From the NCBI GenBank assembly GCA_905233555.1, contig CAJODF010000006.1, positions 20,029 to 84,028 of the forward strand: a stretch of 64,000 bases of DNA, written 5' to 3'. Under the pieces are notes generated by a model that was given only the letters and a program-made list of their open reading frames with translations, did not search any database and had not been told where the DNA came from. Both the position numbers and the translations under genes were made by a program. The stretch's first letter is position 1. Every line of letters starts with the position of its first letter. The stretch comes from an uncultured Prevotella sp. GTDB lineage: Bacteria > Bacteroidota > Bacteroidia > Bacteroidales > Bacteroidaceae. This document shows, piece by piece, positions 1-8,933 of this stretch.

Positions 1-1
1 T

Positions 2-1327
2 CTCATCATCGATGCCCGTCTCTCGATAATCTTCATCGTGGCGATGGTCATCCTCAGTTTCTCGCTCTACCATATCATCTCACGGGTGGCACGCCTCTTC
101 CAACAAGTCTTCGTGAAGTACGACGACCTGAACCAGAGCGTACAGGAGAACATCCAGGCCATCCGCGTAGTAAAGGCCTTTGTGCGTGAGGACTACGAAA
201 GCAAAAAGTTCAACAAGGCCGCCGAGGGCCTCTATAAATTATATGTACGCGCGGAAAGCCTCATGGCCCTCAACCACCCCATCATGAACCTGGTGGTATA
301 TGGCTGCATCATCGCCCTGTCGTGGTGGGGCGCCCACTTCATCGTCGGCGGCACACTGACCACCGGCGAACTTACCTCCCTCTTCACCTACGTCATGTCG
401 ATCCTCCAGTCACTGATGATGCTCTCCATGATCTTCGTCATGCTTACCCAGAGTGCCGCATCGGCCAAGCGCGTCTGCGAAGTCATTGAGGAAGAGCCCG
501 ACATCGTAAACCCAGAGAACCCCGTCTATGACATCCCCGACGGCAGCGTGACATTCAGCGGCGTCCGCTTCGATTATAACCGTCCGGCGGAAGGACAGCA
601 CAAGCGCTCGGCCCTCTTCAACGTCAGTTTCAACATCAAGAGCGGCGAAACCATTGGCGTCATCGGCGGCACCGGCTCGGGAAAATCCACCCTCATCAGC
701 CTCATCAGCCGCCTTTATGACCCCTCCGAAGGCGAAGTGCTCGTAGGCGGGCGCAACGTCAAGGACTACGACCTTACCGCCCTGCGCTCCGCCGTCAGCG
801 TCGTCCTCCAGAACAACATCCTCTTCAGCGGTTCTATCCTCGACAACCTGCGCTGGGGTAACCCAAAGGCTTCTCTCGACGACTGCCGCCGTGCCTGCCA
901 CTTGGCCTGTGCCGACGAGTTCATCGACCAGATGCCCGAGGGCTACGACACCCTGATTGCCCAAGGCGGTACCAACGTCAGCGGCGGTCAGAAGCAACGC
1001 CTCTGCATTGCCAGAGCCCTGCTGAAACAACCTAAGATACTGGTCCTCGACGACTCCACCTCAGCCTGCGACACGGCCACCGACGCCCAGATCCAACGCG
1101 CCTTCCGAGAAGAACTGCCCGAGATGACCAAACTCATCATCGCCCAACGCATCTCCAGTGTCAGGGACTGCGACCGCATCCTCGTCATGGACAACGGTGT
1201 CGTCACGGGCTTCGACACCCACAAGCACCTGCTGCAGACGAACGCCCTCTATCAGGAAATCAACGCCATCCAGAATGCCGACTGCGGCGACTTTGATGAG
1301 CAGAAAGAGAAAGGAGGTGCCGCATGA
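2..1327 (+). CDS. ABC exporter half-transporter, degenerate ATPase site (5' partial)
   Basis: This is the C-terminal part of a type IV (multidrug/lipid type) ABC exporter subunit. The frame is open to the window edge, so the real start lies upstream. The visible part has the end of the membrane domain followed by a nucleotide-binding domain: Walker A GGTGSGKST (nt about 664), signature VSGGQ (about 978) and Walker B LVLDD (about 1040). The catalytic glutamate after Walker B is aspartate, and the H-loop reads IIAQR, with glutamine in place of histidine. Both changes are typical of the non-catalytic site of heterodimeric exporters. The stop overlaps the next gene by 4 bp (ATGA), so the two are translated together and probably form one transporter. 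The substrate cannot be told from sequence. Confidence 0.9.
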   Translation, partial: LIIDARLSIIFIVAMVILSFSLYHIISRVARLFQQVFVKYDDLNQSVQENIQAIRVVKAFVREDYESKKFNKAAEGLYKLYVRAESLMALNHPIMNLVVYGCIIALSWWGAHFIVGGTLTTGELTSLFTYVMSILQSLMMLSMIFVMLTQSAASAKRVCEVIEEEPDIVNPENPVYDIPDGSVTFSGVRFDYNRPAEGQHKRSALFNVSFNIKSGETIGVIGGTGSGKSTLISLISRLYDPSEGEVLVGGRNVKDYDLTALRSAVSVVLQNNILFSGSILDNLRWGNPKASLDDCRRACHLACADEFIDQMPEGYDTLIAQGGTNVSGGQKQRLCIARALLKQPKILVLDDSTSACDTATDAQIQRAFREELPEMTKLIIAQRISSVRDCDRILVMDNGVVTGFDTHKHLLQTNALYQEINAIQNADCGDFDEQKEKGGAA

Positions 1328-3141
1328 GACAGCCCAACTTCGGCGGCCCACGCGGCCAACACGGACAAGCCGGATTCCAGAAGGCCAGCAAAGAGCAGCG
1401 CGCCGTCATCTGGCGCCTGACGAAATACGTGCTCGGCAACTACAAGTACAGCATCGTCACCGTGCTGGCCTGCATCGCCATCACCTCCGTCACCACTCTC
1501 GCCTCCACCCTCTTCACCCGTACACTCATCGACGACTATATCACACCGCTGACGCAGACGGCCAACCCCGAATACTCGTCGCTCTGGCAGACACTCCTCA
1601 AACTCGGCGGCATCCTGCTCGTCGGCGTCATCTGCTCCTACCTCTACAACCGTCTGATGATCAACGTTTCGCAAGGCACCATGCTCCGCCTGCGCAAACT
1701 TATCTTCGAACGGATGGAACGCCTGCCTATCAGTTACTTCGACCAGCACGCCCACGGCGAGACTATGTCCGTCTATACCAACGACGTCGATTCCCTGCGG
1801 CAGATGATCTCCACCTCCATCTCGCAAGTCTTCAACTCCGCCATCACCATCGGTGTCACCTTCGCATCGATGATTGTGATGAGCATACCGCTCACCATGG
1901 TCAGCATCGTGATGGCCATCGTCATGATGGTAGTCACCACCAAACTCGGCAAGCGAAGCCGTATCCACTTCCGCACCCAGCAAGAGAGTCTTGCCCGTGT
2001 CAACGGCTTCATCGAGGAAATGATGACAGGACAGAAAGTTGTCAAGGTGTTCTGCCATGAACAACAAGCCATCGACGAGTTTGAACGCATCAACGAACAA
2101 CTGCGCTCCTCGGCCTGCAATGCCAACAGAATTGCCAATATCGTGATGCCCGTCAATGGAAACCTCTCCAACCTCGGCTACGTGCTCATCGCCGTTGTCG
2201 GCGCCACCCTCGCCCTGCATGGCGACGCCATCACCCTCGGAACCGTCGTAGCCTTCCTGACGCTGAACAAAAGTTTCACCCAACCCATCACCCACGTCTC
2301 CCAGCAGATCAACTCCGTGCTCAACGCCACCGTCGGCGCCGAACGCGTATTCCGCCTGATGGACGCCGAACCCGAAGTAGACGAAGGGACCGTAGAACTC
2401 CAAAACCCTGAAGGCGACGTTGACTTCACCGACGTTGACTTCGGCTATACACCCGAGAAACAAGTACTCTTCGACATTGATATCAATACCAACCCCGGAC
2501 AGAAAATTGCCTTCGTAGGCGGCACGGGAGCCGGCAAGACCACCATCATCAATCTCATCAACCGCTTCTACGAAATCCAGAAAGGCCACATTCTTTACGA
2601 CGGCATCCCTATCACCGACATCCGCAAGGACTCCCTGCGCCGCAGCATGAGCATCGTGCTTCAAGAGACCCATCTCTTTACCGCCACCGTGCTCGACAAC
2701 ATCCGCTACGGCCGACTTGGAGCCACCGACGAGGACTGCATCGCCGCCGCCAAACTCGTGGGCGCTGACGACTTCATCCGCCGTCTCGCCAACGGCTACC
2801 AGACCATACTCAACGGCGACGGCGGCAACCTCTCACAAGGCGAACGTCAACTCCTCGCCATCGCCCGTGCTGCCGTGGCTAACCCACCCGTCCTCATCCT
2901 CGACGAAGCCACCTCCAGCATCGATACCCGCACGGAGATGCTCGTCCAGCGCGGTATGGACACCCTGATGCAGGGCCGCACCACCTTCGTCATCGCCCAC
3001 CGCCTCAGCACCATCCGCAATGCCGACCTCATCATCGTCCTCGACCACGGTCGCATCATCGAACAGGGCACCCACGAACAACTCCTCGCCCAACAAGGCA
3101 AGTACCACCAACTCTACACCGGCAACGCCCTAACAGCATAA
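1324..3141 (+). CDS. ABC exporter half-transporter, catalytic subunit
   Basis: A full-length 605-residue half-transporter: six membrane helices in residues 1-330, then an ATPase domain. Walker A GGTGAGKTT is near residue 399, Walker B LILDEA near 524 with the catalytic glutamate present, and the H-loop VIAHR near 558. The signature is LSQGE rather than LSGGQ. That is the expected partner change in a heterodimer, because this signature faces the degenerate Walker site of the upstream subunit. The first 25 residues are glycine- and glutamine-rich and precede the first helix. It is the second gene of the pair and starts inside the stop of the first. The family includes drug and lipid exporters; the cargo is unknown. 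Confidence 0.93.
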   Translation: MRQPNFGGPRGQHGQAGFQKASKEQRAVIWRLTKYVLGNYKYSIVTVLACIAITSVTTLASTLFTRTLIDDYITPLTQTANPEYSSLWQTLLKLGGILLVGVICSYLYNRLMINVSQGTMLRLRKLIFERMERLPISYFDQHAHGETMSVYTNDVDSLRQMISTSISQVFNSAITIGVTFASMIVMSIPLTMVSIVMAIVMMVVTTKLGKRSRIHFRTQQESLARVNGFIEEMMTGQKVVKVFCHEQQAIDEFERINEQLRSSACNANRIANIVMPVNGNLSNLGYVLIAVVGATLALHGDAITLGTVVAFLTLNKSFTQPITHVSQQINSVLNATVGAERVFRLMDAEPEVDEGTVELQNPEGDVDFTDVDFGYTPEKQVLFDIDINTNPGQKIAFVGGTGAGKTTIINLINRFYEIQKGHILYDGIPITDIRKDSLRRSMSIVLQETHLFTATVLDNIRYGRLGATDEDCIAAAKLVGADDFIRRLANGYQTILNGDGGNLSQGERQLLAIARAAVANPPVLILDEATSSIDTRTEMLVQRGMDTLMQGRTTFVIAHRLSTIRNADLIIVLDHGRIIEQGTHEQLLAQQGKYHQLYTGNALTA

Positions 3142-3226
3142 ATCAGAGGCTGGTGAAGTATGCTCAAAGGATAGAGAGAGGAATGAAAAAGTTGTCGAAA
3201 GTCTTGGTGCTTTCGTTTATTATCCT

Positions 3227-3234
3227 TATCTTTG
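3227..3234 (+). promoter_or_regulatory. -7 promoter box (TATCTTTG)
   Basis: This is a Bacteroidetes sigma-ABfr type TAnnTTTG box, 30 bp upstream of the chosen start of the secreted protein at 3265. An in-frame ATG at 3232 lies inside the box and so cannot be the translated start. Confidence 0.7.
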
Positions 3235-3264
3235 CATCCAAGAATAACTAAAGGCATGTGTCGT

Positions 3265-4011
3265 ATGAAGAAATGGATTGTTTGTCTGGTTGTGGCATGC
3301 GGATTTGCTCCCGCATCTGCACAGGAGTATGGACTGTTTAACCACGTCGGCATCAATGCCGGCGTAGGATCGGAAGGTATCAGCGTGGGGCTGGCCACGC
3401 CCATCACGGAGTATCTGGAACTGAGTGCCGGAGTGAACATCATGCCGGGCATTAAGATCAAGGACGATGAGAGCATCAACGTCTCGACGCCTATTCCGGG
3501 CTATAGTCTGAAGACACTTAAGATAGAGGGCAACCTGGCACGCACGACCTTCGATGTAAAACTGAGCGTGTATCCCGGCGGCGACTCGTTCCCCATGTAT
3601 CTCGTCGGCGGTTTTTCCTTTGGCGGCGAGAAACTCGGCAAGTTGGAGGGTTTCAGTCCGGAAGTAGCCCAACTGTATCAGGAATTCCCCCAGTATGCCG
3701 GTGTGATCTCTACCCACCTCGATGAGTATGAGTTGCGCTTCGACCGTCAAGGCTACGTCAAGGGAGATGTAAGGGTGAAGAAGTTCCGTCCGTATGTAGG
3801 ATTCGGATTCGGCAGGCAGATTCCCAAGAACAGGATTGGTTTCCGCTTTGAACTCGGCTGTCAGTTTATGGGAAAGATGAAGATCTATCAGGACGATCAG
3901 GAGATCAGTGCCACGCTGAAAGATAAATCCGACGGCGACTTCTCGAAAGTGATTGACAAACTGAAGGTATATCCCGTACTGAGATTGACGCTGACTGGGC
4001 GTATCCTATAA
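3265..4011 (+). CDS. Secreted outer-membrane beta-barrel-like protein
   Basis: A 248-residue protein with a clear signal peptide (MKKWIVCLVVACGFAPASA, cleavage before QEYG). The mature part is rich in alternating aromatic/glycine strands such as YLVGGFSFGG and FRPYVGFGFGRQ and ends in a strand LRLTLTGRIL. This suggests a small beta-barrel of the outer membrane. The start at 3265 was chosen because it begins the signal peptide and lies downstream of the promoter box; a GTG/ATG a few codons earlier is possible. It is a single-gene unit closed by a strong terminator. No specific family was recognised, so the function is unknown. Confidence 0.7.
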   Translation: MKKWIVCLVVACGFAPASAQEYGLFNHVGINAGVGSEGISVGLATPITEYLELSAGVNIMPGIKIKDDESINVSTPIPGYSLKTLKIEGNLARTTFDVKLSVYPGGDSFPMYLVGGFSFGGEKLGKLEGFSPEVAQLYQEFPQYAGVISTHLDEYELRFDRQGYVKGDVRVKKFRPYVGFGFGRQIPKNRIGFRFELGCQFMGKMKIYQDDQEISATLKDKSDGDFSKVIDKLKVYPVLRLTLTGRIL

Positions 4012-4012
4012 A

Positions 4013-4044
4013 AATAAAGGCTTGCGGATTCGCAAGCCTTTATT
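4013..4044. terminator. Bidirectional intrinsic terminator
   Basis: A perfect 14-bp stem (AATAAAGGCTTGCG, loop GATT, then the complement). Its A-rich 5' arm and T-rich 3' arm let it terminate both the gene ending at 4011 and the convergent ribH transcript. Confidence 0.85.
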
Positions 4045-4049
4045 GGTTG

Positions 4050-4526
4050 TTAGAACTTTGCCATCTTAATGGCGACCACGGCGCACTCATCGCCTTTGTT
4101 GCCATGCTTACCGCCGGCGCGGTCGCGCGCCTGCTGCAAGTCGTTGGTGGTCAGGAGTCCGAATACGACGGGGATGTTGCTAGTGGCATTGAGACGGGCA
4201 ATGCCCTCTGTGACACCCTGACAGATATAGTCGAAGTGAGGTGTCTCGCCACGGATGACGCTACCGAGGATGATGACGGCGTCGTAGCCATCGTTGAGAG
4301 TCATTTGGTGGGCACCATACACGAGTTCGAACGAGCCGGGTACGGTCTTCACGTGGATGTTCTCGGGCAGTGCACCGTGCTTCTCAAGGGTAGAAACACA
4401 GCCATCGAGCAAGGCACCCGTGATTTCGGGATTCCACTCAGCCACCACGATGCCGAATATCATGTTCGAGGCATCAGGGACAGCTGCAAAGTCGTAGTCG
4501 GAGAGGTTATGCAGTGCGGTAGCCAT
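4050..4526 (-). CDS. ribH: 6,7-dimethyl-8-ribityllumazine synthase
   Basis: This enzyme condenses 5-amino-6-ribitylaminouracil with dihydroxybutanone phosphate in riboflavin synthesis. The 158 residues show the family landmarks in order: [14 protein letters not shown] near the N-terminus, [11 protein letters not shown] (substrate loop), [15 protein letters not shown] with the catalytic region, [11 protein letters not shown], and the C-terminal [13 protein letters not shown]. Length is normal. Its ATG shares one base with the stop of the upstream TPR gene (TAATG), so the two are translationally coupled. This ribH-TPR pairing is a housekeeping arrangement and shows no functional link that I can see. 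Confidence 0.97.
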   Translation of the reverse strand: MATALHNLSDYDFAAVPDASNMIFGIVVAEWNPEITGALLDGCVSTLEKHGALPENIHVKTVPGSFELVYGAHQMTLNDGYDAVIILGSVIRGETPHFDYICQGVTEGIARLNATSNIPVVFGLLTTNDLQQARDRAGGKHGNKGDECAVVAIKMAKF

Positions 4527-5206
4527 TACTCCTTGACGCGCTCAATATACTGGTCAATGGTCTGATACTGCATCGACTGGAAGTAGTCCTTCTTAATCTT
4601 CTCGTACAGTTTCAGAGCGTCAGCCTTCTTACCCTGGCTCTCGAGGATCTCACCGGCCTGGATGAGGAAGGTGGGAGAGAGCGAGTTGTTGTCGGCCATC
4701 TCGGCAGCCTTCTTCAGAGTGCTGACAGCCTTGTCGAGTTGGTTCAGGTGAGCGTAGGCATTGCCTAATGCACCGACGGCTGCGGGAGATACCATCTGGT
4801 CGTCGCTGGCATCATATTTCTCCAAGTAGCGGGCTGCCTCCTGCCACTTGTCGAGTTTAGCGAAGCAGAGTCCGGCATAGAGATTGGCCAGGTTGCCGGC
4901 CTTGGTGCTGCTGTACTCACTGGCGAGAGTGATGAAGCCCTTGAAAGTGGCGCTGTCGCCATTGAGGGCCTTCTGGAACTCGCCTACTGCGAAATAGTCC
5001 TGACCCTTGGCGATAGCCGTGCTGGCCTTTGCCTCCTTCGGGCCGGAGATGTAAGTCTTGTAAAGTACGATACCTGCAATGATGACCACGATGGCGATCA
5101 CGGCAGCGATAATAGCCTTCTTGTATTTCAGGAAGAAGGCCTCACTTTGACTGATGGTCTGCTCTTCCACGACGGGAGCAGCCTGCTGTTTGTTGTTGTT
5201 TGCCAT
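4526..5206 (-). CDS. TPR protein with N-terminal membrane anchor
   Basis: The open frame extends far upstream, but the real start is the ATG at 5206 (MANNNKQQ), because the promoter box at 5270-5277 lies inside the longer frame. The 226-residue product has a cytoplasmic tail, one membrane helix (about residues 28-48, [18 protein letters not shown]), then about 170 residues of tetratricopeptide-like helices containing [19 protein letters not shown] and [19 protein letters not shown]. The layout resembles the YfgM family of periplasmic TPR chaperone partners, but this is only a fold-level likeness. It is co-transcribed with ribH. Confidence 0.82.
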   Translation of the reverse strand: MANNNKQQAAPVVEEQTISQSEAFFLKYKKAIIAAVIAIVVIIAGIVLYKTYISGPKEAKASTAIAKGQDYFAVGEFQKALNGDSATFKGFITLASEYSSTKAGNLANLYAGLCFAKLDKWQEAARYLEKYDASDDQMVSPAAVGALGNAYAHLNQLDKAVSTLKKAAEMADNNSLSPTFLIQAGEILESQGKKADALKLYEKIKKDYFQSMQYQTIDQYIERVKE

Positions 5207-5269
5207 TTTTATTGCTATTTTTTTATTGTTCCAACGGACGCAATCCACCCTTTCGGGCAAATTCGGGTG

Positions 5270-5277
5270 CAAAGGTA
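5270..5277 (-). promoter_or_regulatory. -7 promoter box for TPR-ribH
   Basis: CAAAGGTA on the plus strand, TACCTTTG on the minus strand, 64 bp upstream of the TPR start. It lies back to back with the recF box at 5321. Confidence 0.65.
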
Positions 5278-5320
5278 CAAAAAAGAAGTGAAAAAAAAAA
5301 GGAAAATGAAAAAAACTTCG

Positions 5321-5328
5321 TACCTTTG
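5321..5328 (+). promoter_or_regulatory. -7 promoter box for recF (TACCTTTG)
   Basis: The box ends only 4 bp before the recF ATG at 5333, so transcription would begin at or next to the start codon (a leaderless or nearly leaderless mRNA). Confidence 0.6.
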
Positions 5329-5332
5329 TAGC

Positions 5333-6424
5333 ATGATTCTCGAAAAACTGACGTTGATGAACTACAAGAACATTGCGGAGGCAACGCTGGCGTTGTCGCC
5401 TAAGATGAACTGTTTCATCGGTCAGAACGGGGCCGGCAAGACGAATATCCTCGATGCCATCTACTACCTCTCTTTCTGCCACTCGGCCAACAACCCTATC
5501 GACTCGCAGGTAATCCGCCACGGCGAAGATTTCTTCATCATCGAAGGGAACTACGATGAGGATGTGTGTGTGACAGCGGCGATGAAGCGGGGCCAGAAGA
5601 AGCACATCAAGCGCAACAAGAAGGAATATAAGCGGCTGTCAGAGCATATCGGGCAGATACCCGTGGTCGTAGTGTCGCCATCGGACACCCTACTGATTGA
5701 GAGTGGCAGCGAGGAGCGCCGCCGACTGATGGACATGGTGATTTCGCAATACGATCCCACCTATATCGACGCCCTGAACCGTTACAACAAGGCCCTCCAG
5801 CAGCGTAACACCATGTTGAAAGGCGAGGAGGAGCCCAACGTGGATGTGATTGGCATCTGGGAAGAGCAGATGGCTACGGCCGGCGAACAGATCTATGAGC
5901 GCAGGGATGCCTTCGTCAGGGAGATGGTGCCGATCTTCCAGAGATACTACGAGACAATATCCGGCAACCGCGAACGGGTGTCCATCAACTACATCTCGCA
6001 CTGTCAGCGGGGACCGTTGTTGGAGGTGATCCAGCGCGACCGATTAAAGGACCGCGCCGTAGGCTACTCGCTGCACGGTATTCATCGTGACGATCTGGAG
6101 TTCATGATCGGCGACCACCTGATGAAGCGCGAGGGTAGTCAGGGTCAGAACAAAACTTTTGTCATTTCGCTGAAGTTGGCGCAGTTCGACTTCCTGAAGC
6201 GTACGAACTCGAAGACCACTCCCCTACTCCTGCTGGATGACATCTTTGACAAGTTGGACGCCAGACGCGTGGAGCAGATTGTGAGTCTGGTGGCGGGTGA
6301 GGACTTCGGTCAGATTTTTATTACTGACACCAACCGAGAGCATCTGGACCAGATTCTGTCGGCTTCCTCGCACGACTATAAAATCTTTTATGTAGAAGAC
6401 GGGCATGTTCAGGAGAGAGGTTAA
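5333..6424 (+). CDS. recF: DNA replication and repair protein RecF
   Basis: An SMC-like ATPase that loads RecA at gaps with RecO/RecR. The 363-residue product starts MILEKLTLMNYKN, the normal RecF N-terminus, so the longer upstream frame is discarded. It has Walker A GQNGAGKTN near residue 31, the signature region GSQGQNKTFVISLKLAQ near 265, and Walker B LLLLDDIFDKLD near 300. It overlaps the next gene (dciA-like) by 20 bp, a pairing common in Bacteroidetes. Its promoter box abuts the start codon. Confidence 0.96.
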   Translation: MILEKLTLMNYKNIAEATLALSPKMNCFIGQNGAGKTNILDAIYYLSFCHSANNPIDSQVIRHGEDFFIIEGNYDEDVCVTAAMKRGQKKHIKRNKKEYKRLSEHIGQIPVVVVSPSDTLLIESGSEERRRLMDMVISQYDPTYIDALNRYNKALQQRNTMLKGEEEPNVDVIGIWEEQMATAGEQIYERRDAFVREMVPIFQRYYETISGNRERVSINYISHCQRGPLLEVIQRDRLKDRAVGYSLHGIHRDDLEFMIGDHLMKREGSQGQNKTFVISLKLAQFDFLKRTNSKTTPLLLLDDIFDKLDARRVEQIVSLVAGEDFGQIFITDTNREHLDQILSASSHDYKIFYVEDGHVQERG

Positions 6425-6695
6425 GAACATCAAGGAACTGATTCTGAAGAATCTGCGGGAGCAGGGGCTGGAGACGCCTCTGCTGCAGAAACGGCTGATG
6501 GAGGCATGGCCTACGGTGGCGGGAGAGATGATTGCCCGCTATACCGATGGGATAAGCATCCGCAACCAGACACTCTACGTGCACCTGACGAATCCAGCTC
6601 TGAGACAGGACCTCTCAATGCAACGCTCTGACTATGTGAAACGATTGAATGCGTATGTGGGCAGTCAGGTGATTGCCGACATACGATTCCATTAG
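6405..6695 (+). CDS. DUF721/DciA-like protein
   Basis: A small 96-residue DUF721 protein. The family includes DciA, a loader of the replicative helicase DnaB in bacteria without DnaC or DnaI. The conserved WPTVAGEMIARYTDG and LTNPALRQDLSMQRSDYVKRLN segments are visible. It begins 20 bp inside recF and is cotranscribed. Its stop overlaps the convergent formyl-THF ligase stop by 4 bp. The family assignment is secure; a helicase-loading role here is inferred from the family. Confidence 0.88.
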   Translation: MFRREVKNIKELILKNLREQGLETPLLQKRLMEAWPTVAGEMIARYTDGISIRNQTLYVHLTNPALRQDLSMQRSDYVKRLNAYVGSQVIADIRFH

Positions 6696-7219
6696 ATGAC
6701 TTCATCCACGGGGATGTCGTGTTCGTCAGTCGGGACTTCCGCAACCTTCTGGAAATCAAAGCAGACGCCGAACACGGAGGCAGTCCATCTGTATTCGGAG
6801 AGGAAGCGGTCGTAGTAGCCGCGACCGCGACCCAGACGGCGTCTGGCTGCATCGAAGGCGAGGCCAGGCACGAGAATGACGTCGATCTGCGTATGGTCGG
6901 TATAAGTCTCGCCTACCGGTTCCATGATATGGAAGGCCCCTTCGCAGAGGTCATGAATGTCCGTATAGCGGCGCAGTTCCATGGTTTCGCTGTCAATCAC
7001 CTTAGGTAGCAGAACGGTCTTACCTTCGGCCACCAGATCGTCAAGTAATGGACGGATATCCACCTCGTCTGGCAAAGGAAAATAGGCCACGACGGTCTGT
7101 GCATCCTTTACCCGATCTTTCAGGCGGGCGACAATAGGAAGCGACAGTTCTTCCAGTTGTTGCAGGGAGAACTGTCGCTTGATCTGGCGCATCTGCTGCC
7201 TGAGTTCGCTCTTACGCAT
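6692..7219 (-). CDS. 5-formyltetrahydrofolate cyclo-ligase
   Basis: Converts 5-formyl-THF to 5,10-methenyl-THF with ATP. The 175 residues show the N-terminal basic RKSELRQQMRQIKR segment, the VAYFPLPDEVDIRPLL core, and the signature GLAFDAARRRLGRGRGYYDRFL. The family is also called FAU or YgfA. Its start overlaps the end of the S41 protease by 8 bp, making it the last gene of a minus-strand operon starting at the M3 peptidase. Confidence 0.95.
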   Translation of the reverse strand: MRKSELRQQMRQIKRQFSLQQLEELSLPIVARLKDRVKDAQTVVAYFPLPDEVDIRPLLDDLVAEGKTVLLPKVIDSETMELRRYTDIHDLCEGAFHIMEPVGETYTDHTQIDVILVPGLAFDAARRRLGRGRGYYDRFLSEYRWTASVFGVCFDFQKVAEVPTDEHDIPVDEVI

Positions 7220-8912
7220 GAGCCACTAAGTTTGCCGTGACATGGGTACCGCGATAGTCGAAGGCTTTTGCCACCTTCTTGGGCTGTCCGGTATTCTCCG
7301 GCTGCGGGAAGGCCTTGCCCTCGTCAAAGAGTCGGAGAGACTGGATGATAGCGGGGTCATCCTGATTAAGATACTCCGTCCAAGCCTGCTCGTCGAGTAT
7401 GTTATAGATGATGCGGCTATTCAGATAACGCTCCAAGAGTTTATGCGACTTCTGTATCATCAGGTTACGACGCTTCAGACCGTTCTTGTCGCCAAAGGTG
7501 GCAAACTTATCCACGATATTCTGTCGCTTCAGGTAGGCCTCCAACTGCTTACCGTCCTTCATCTCCTTGAGTTTCGTACGGTTCTCGTCGGTATATTGAT
7601 AGGCATACTGGACAATAAGTCCACTCATGGATGCTTCCTTATAATACGAGGTCATGCCCAGCGTATCCTCCGGCACGAAGATGTCAGGCGTGATACCGCC
7701 ACCGCCATAGACGACACGTCCGTTACTTGTATGATACTCCGGTCCGGTGTGCTTGATGCTGTCCTGCGAGAAGAATTCGCCGTGCTGATAGCGGCTAAGC
7801 AGGTCTTCCTCGTACTCGCGGTCGGCTCCGGAGGTATAGGGTTTCTGGATGCAGCGGCCCGAAGGACTGTAGTAGCGGGCAATGGTGAGGCGCATCATGG
7901 AGTGGTCGGAGAACTCTATCGGCTGCTGCACCAGGCCCTTGCCAAAGGAGCGACGCCCGATGATGGTTCCTCGGTCGTTGTCCTGAATGGCACCGGCCAG
8001 AATCTCAGAAGCCGAGGCAGAACCTTCATCTATCAGTACCACGAGAGGCAGGGTCTGATAGGAGCCGCGCCCGTCGCTGCGGTATTCCTGACGGGGCGAC
8101 TTACGGCCCTGAGTATAGACAATCAGTTTACCCCTCGACAGAAATTCGTTGGCGATCTGCACGGCCGAGGCGAGATAACCGCCCGTGTTGCTGCGCAGGT
8201 CGATGACCAGATTGGAAAATCCTTGCTGGGAGAGTTTAGCGAGTGCTATCAGCATTTCAGGATAGGTGTTCTCACCGAAGTTCTTGATCTTGATATAGCC
8301 TGTCTCCTCATTAATCATATAGCAGGCCGTCACACTCTTGGTGGGTATTTCACCACGGGTCACAGTCACATGGCGCACCTTTTTCTCACCGTAGCGTATG
8401 ATGCCCAGTTTCACCTTTGTGTCCTTAGGTCCCTTCAGACGGTGCATAGCTTCCTCGTTGGTAACCTTCTTACCGACGAAGACAGAGTCATCGACCTCTA
8501 CGATCTTGTCGCCAGCCACCAGGCCTGCCCGTTCGGCAGGGCCATTACTGATGACATTCTGCACGCGGATGGTGTCCTGACGGATAGTAAACTCGATGCC
8601 TACGCCCGAGAAAGAGCCTTTCAGGTCGTCATTAGCAATCTGCACATCCTTCGCTGCAATGTAGGTGGAGTGCGGGTCTAGTTCTGAGAGGATCTGCGGC
8701 ATGGCCTTCTCCACCAGATCGTTCATATCGACGGTATCCACGTACATATCGTTGACGTAGTGGAGCAGGTTGTTAAGTTTACTGCCGTTGGAATTGATGA
8801 TGCTCAGCCGGTTGCCTGAGAAATGATTGGCATAGAAGGTGCCCACCAGTATGCCGAGTACAACACACAGGGCCATCCAGAGCGGAGCAAAACGGATTGA
8901 CTTATGATTCAT
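7212..8912 (-). CDS. S41 family C-terminal processing protease
   Basis: A 566-residue exported protease. An N-terminal membrane segment (LWMALCVVLGILVGTFYA) anchors it. A PDZ domain with GVGIEFTIRQD and GLVAGDKIVEVDD spans about residues 95-180, and the S41 catalytic domain follows. The catalytic serine is in DEGSASASEILAGA, and the general-base lysine is in RRSFGKGLVQ about 26 residues later, the usual Ser-Lys dyad of CtpA/Tsp proteases. The C-terminal region (about 400-566) is an extension seen in Bacteroidetes versions. It probably degrades or matures periplasmic proteins. Confidence 0.94.
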   Translation of the reverse strand: MNHKSIRFAPLWMALCVVLGILVGTFYANHFSGNRLSIINSNGSKLNNLLHYVNDMYVDTVDMNDLVEKAMPQILSELDPHSTYIAAKDVQIANDDLKGSFSGVGIEFTIRQDTIRVQNVISNGPAERAGLVAGDKIVEVDDSVFVGKKVTNEEAMHRLKGPKDTKVKLGIIRYGEKKVRHVTVTRGEIPTKSVTACYMINEETGYIKIKNFGENTYPEMLIALAKLSQQGFSNLVIDLRSNTGGYLASAVQIANEFLSRGKLIVYTQGRKSPRQEYRSDGRGSYQTLPLVVLIDEGSASASEILAGAIQDNDRGTIIGRRSFGKGLVQQPIEFSDHSMMRLTIARYYSPSGRCIQKPYTSGADREYEEDLLSRYQHGEFFSQDSIKHTGPEYHTSNGRVVYGGGGITPDIFVPEDTLGMTSYYKEASMSGLIVQYAYQYTDENRTKLKEMKDGKQLEAYLKRQNIVDKFATFGDKNGLKRRNLMIQKSHKLLERYLNSRIIYNILDEQAWTEYLNQDDPAIIQSLRLFDEGKAFPQPENTGQPKKVAKAFDYRGTHVTANLVAHA

Positions 8913-8933
8913 ATTACTTCGTTAACTTCTTAA

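Noticed and set aside
1252-2673. Long minus-strand frame (473 codons) opposite the ABC exporter, and similar long antisense frames across the window
   Set aside because: They mirror the codon pattern of strong genes on the opposite strand and contain no recognisable domains.
3232-3264. Earlier ATG of the secreted protein
   Set aside because: It lies within the -7 promoter box.
4047-4565. Plus-strand frame opposite ribH
   Set aside because: Shadow of ribH, which has every family motif.
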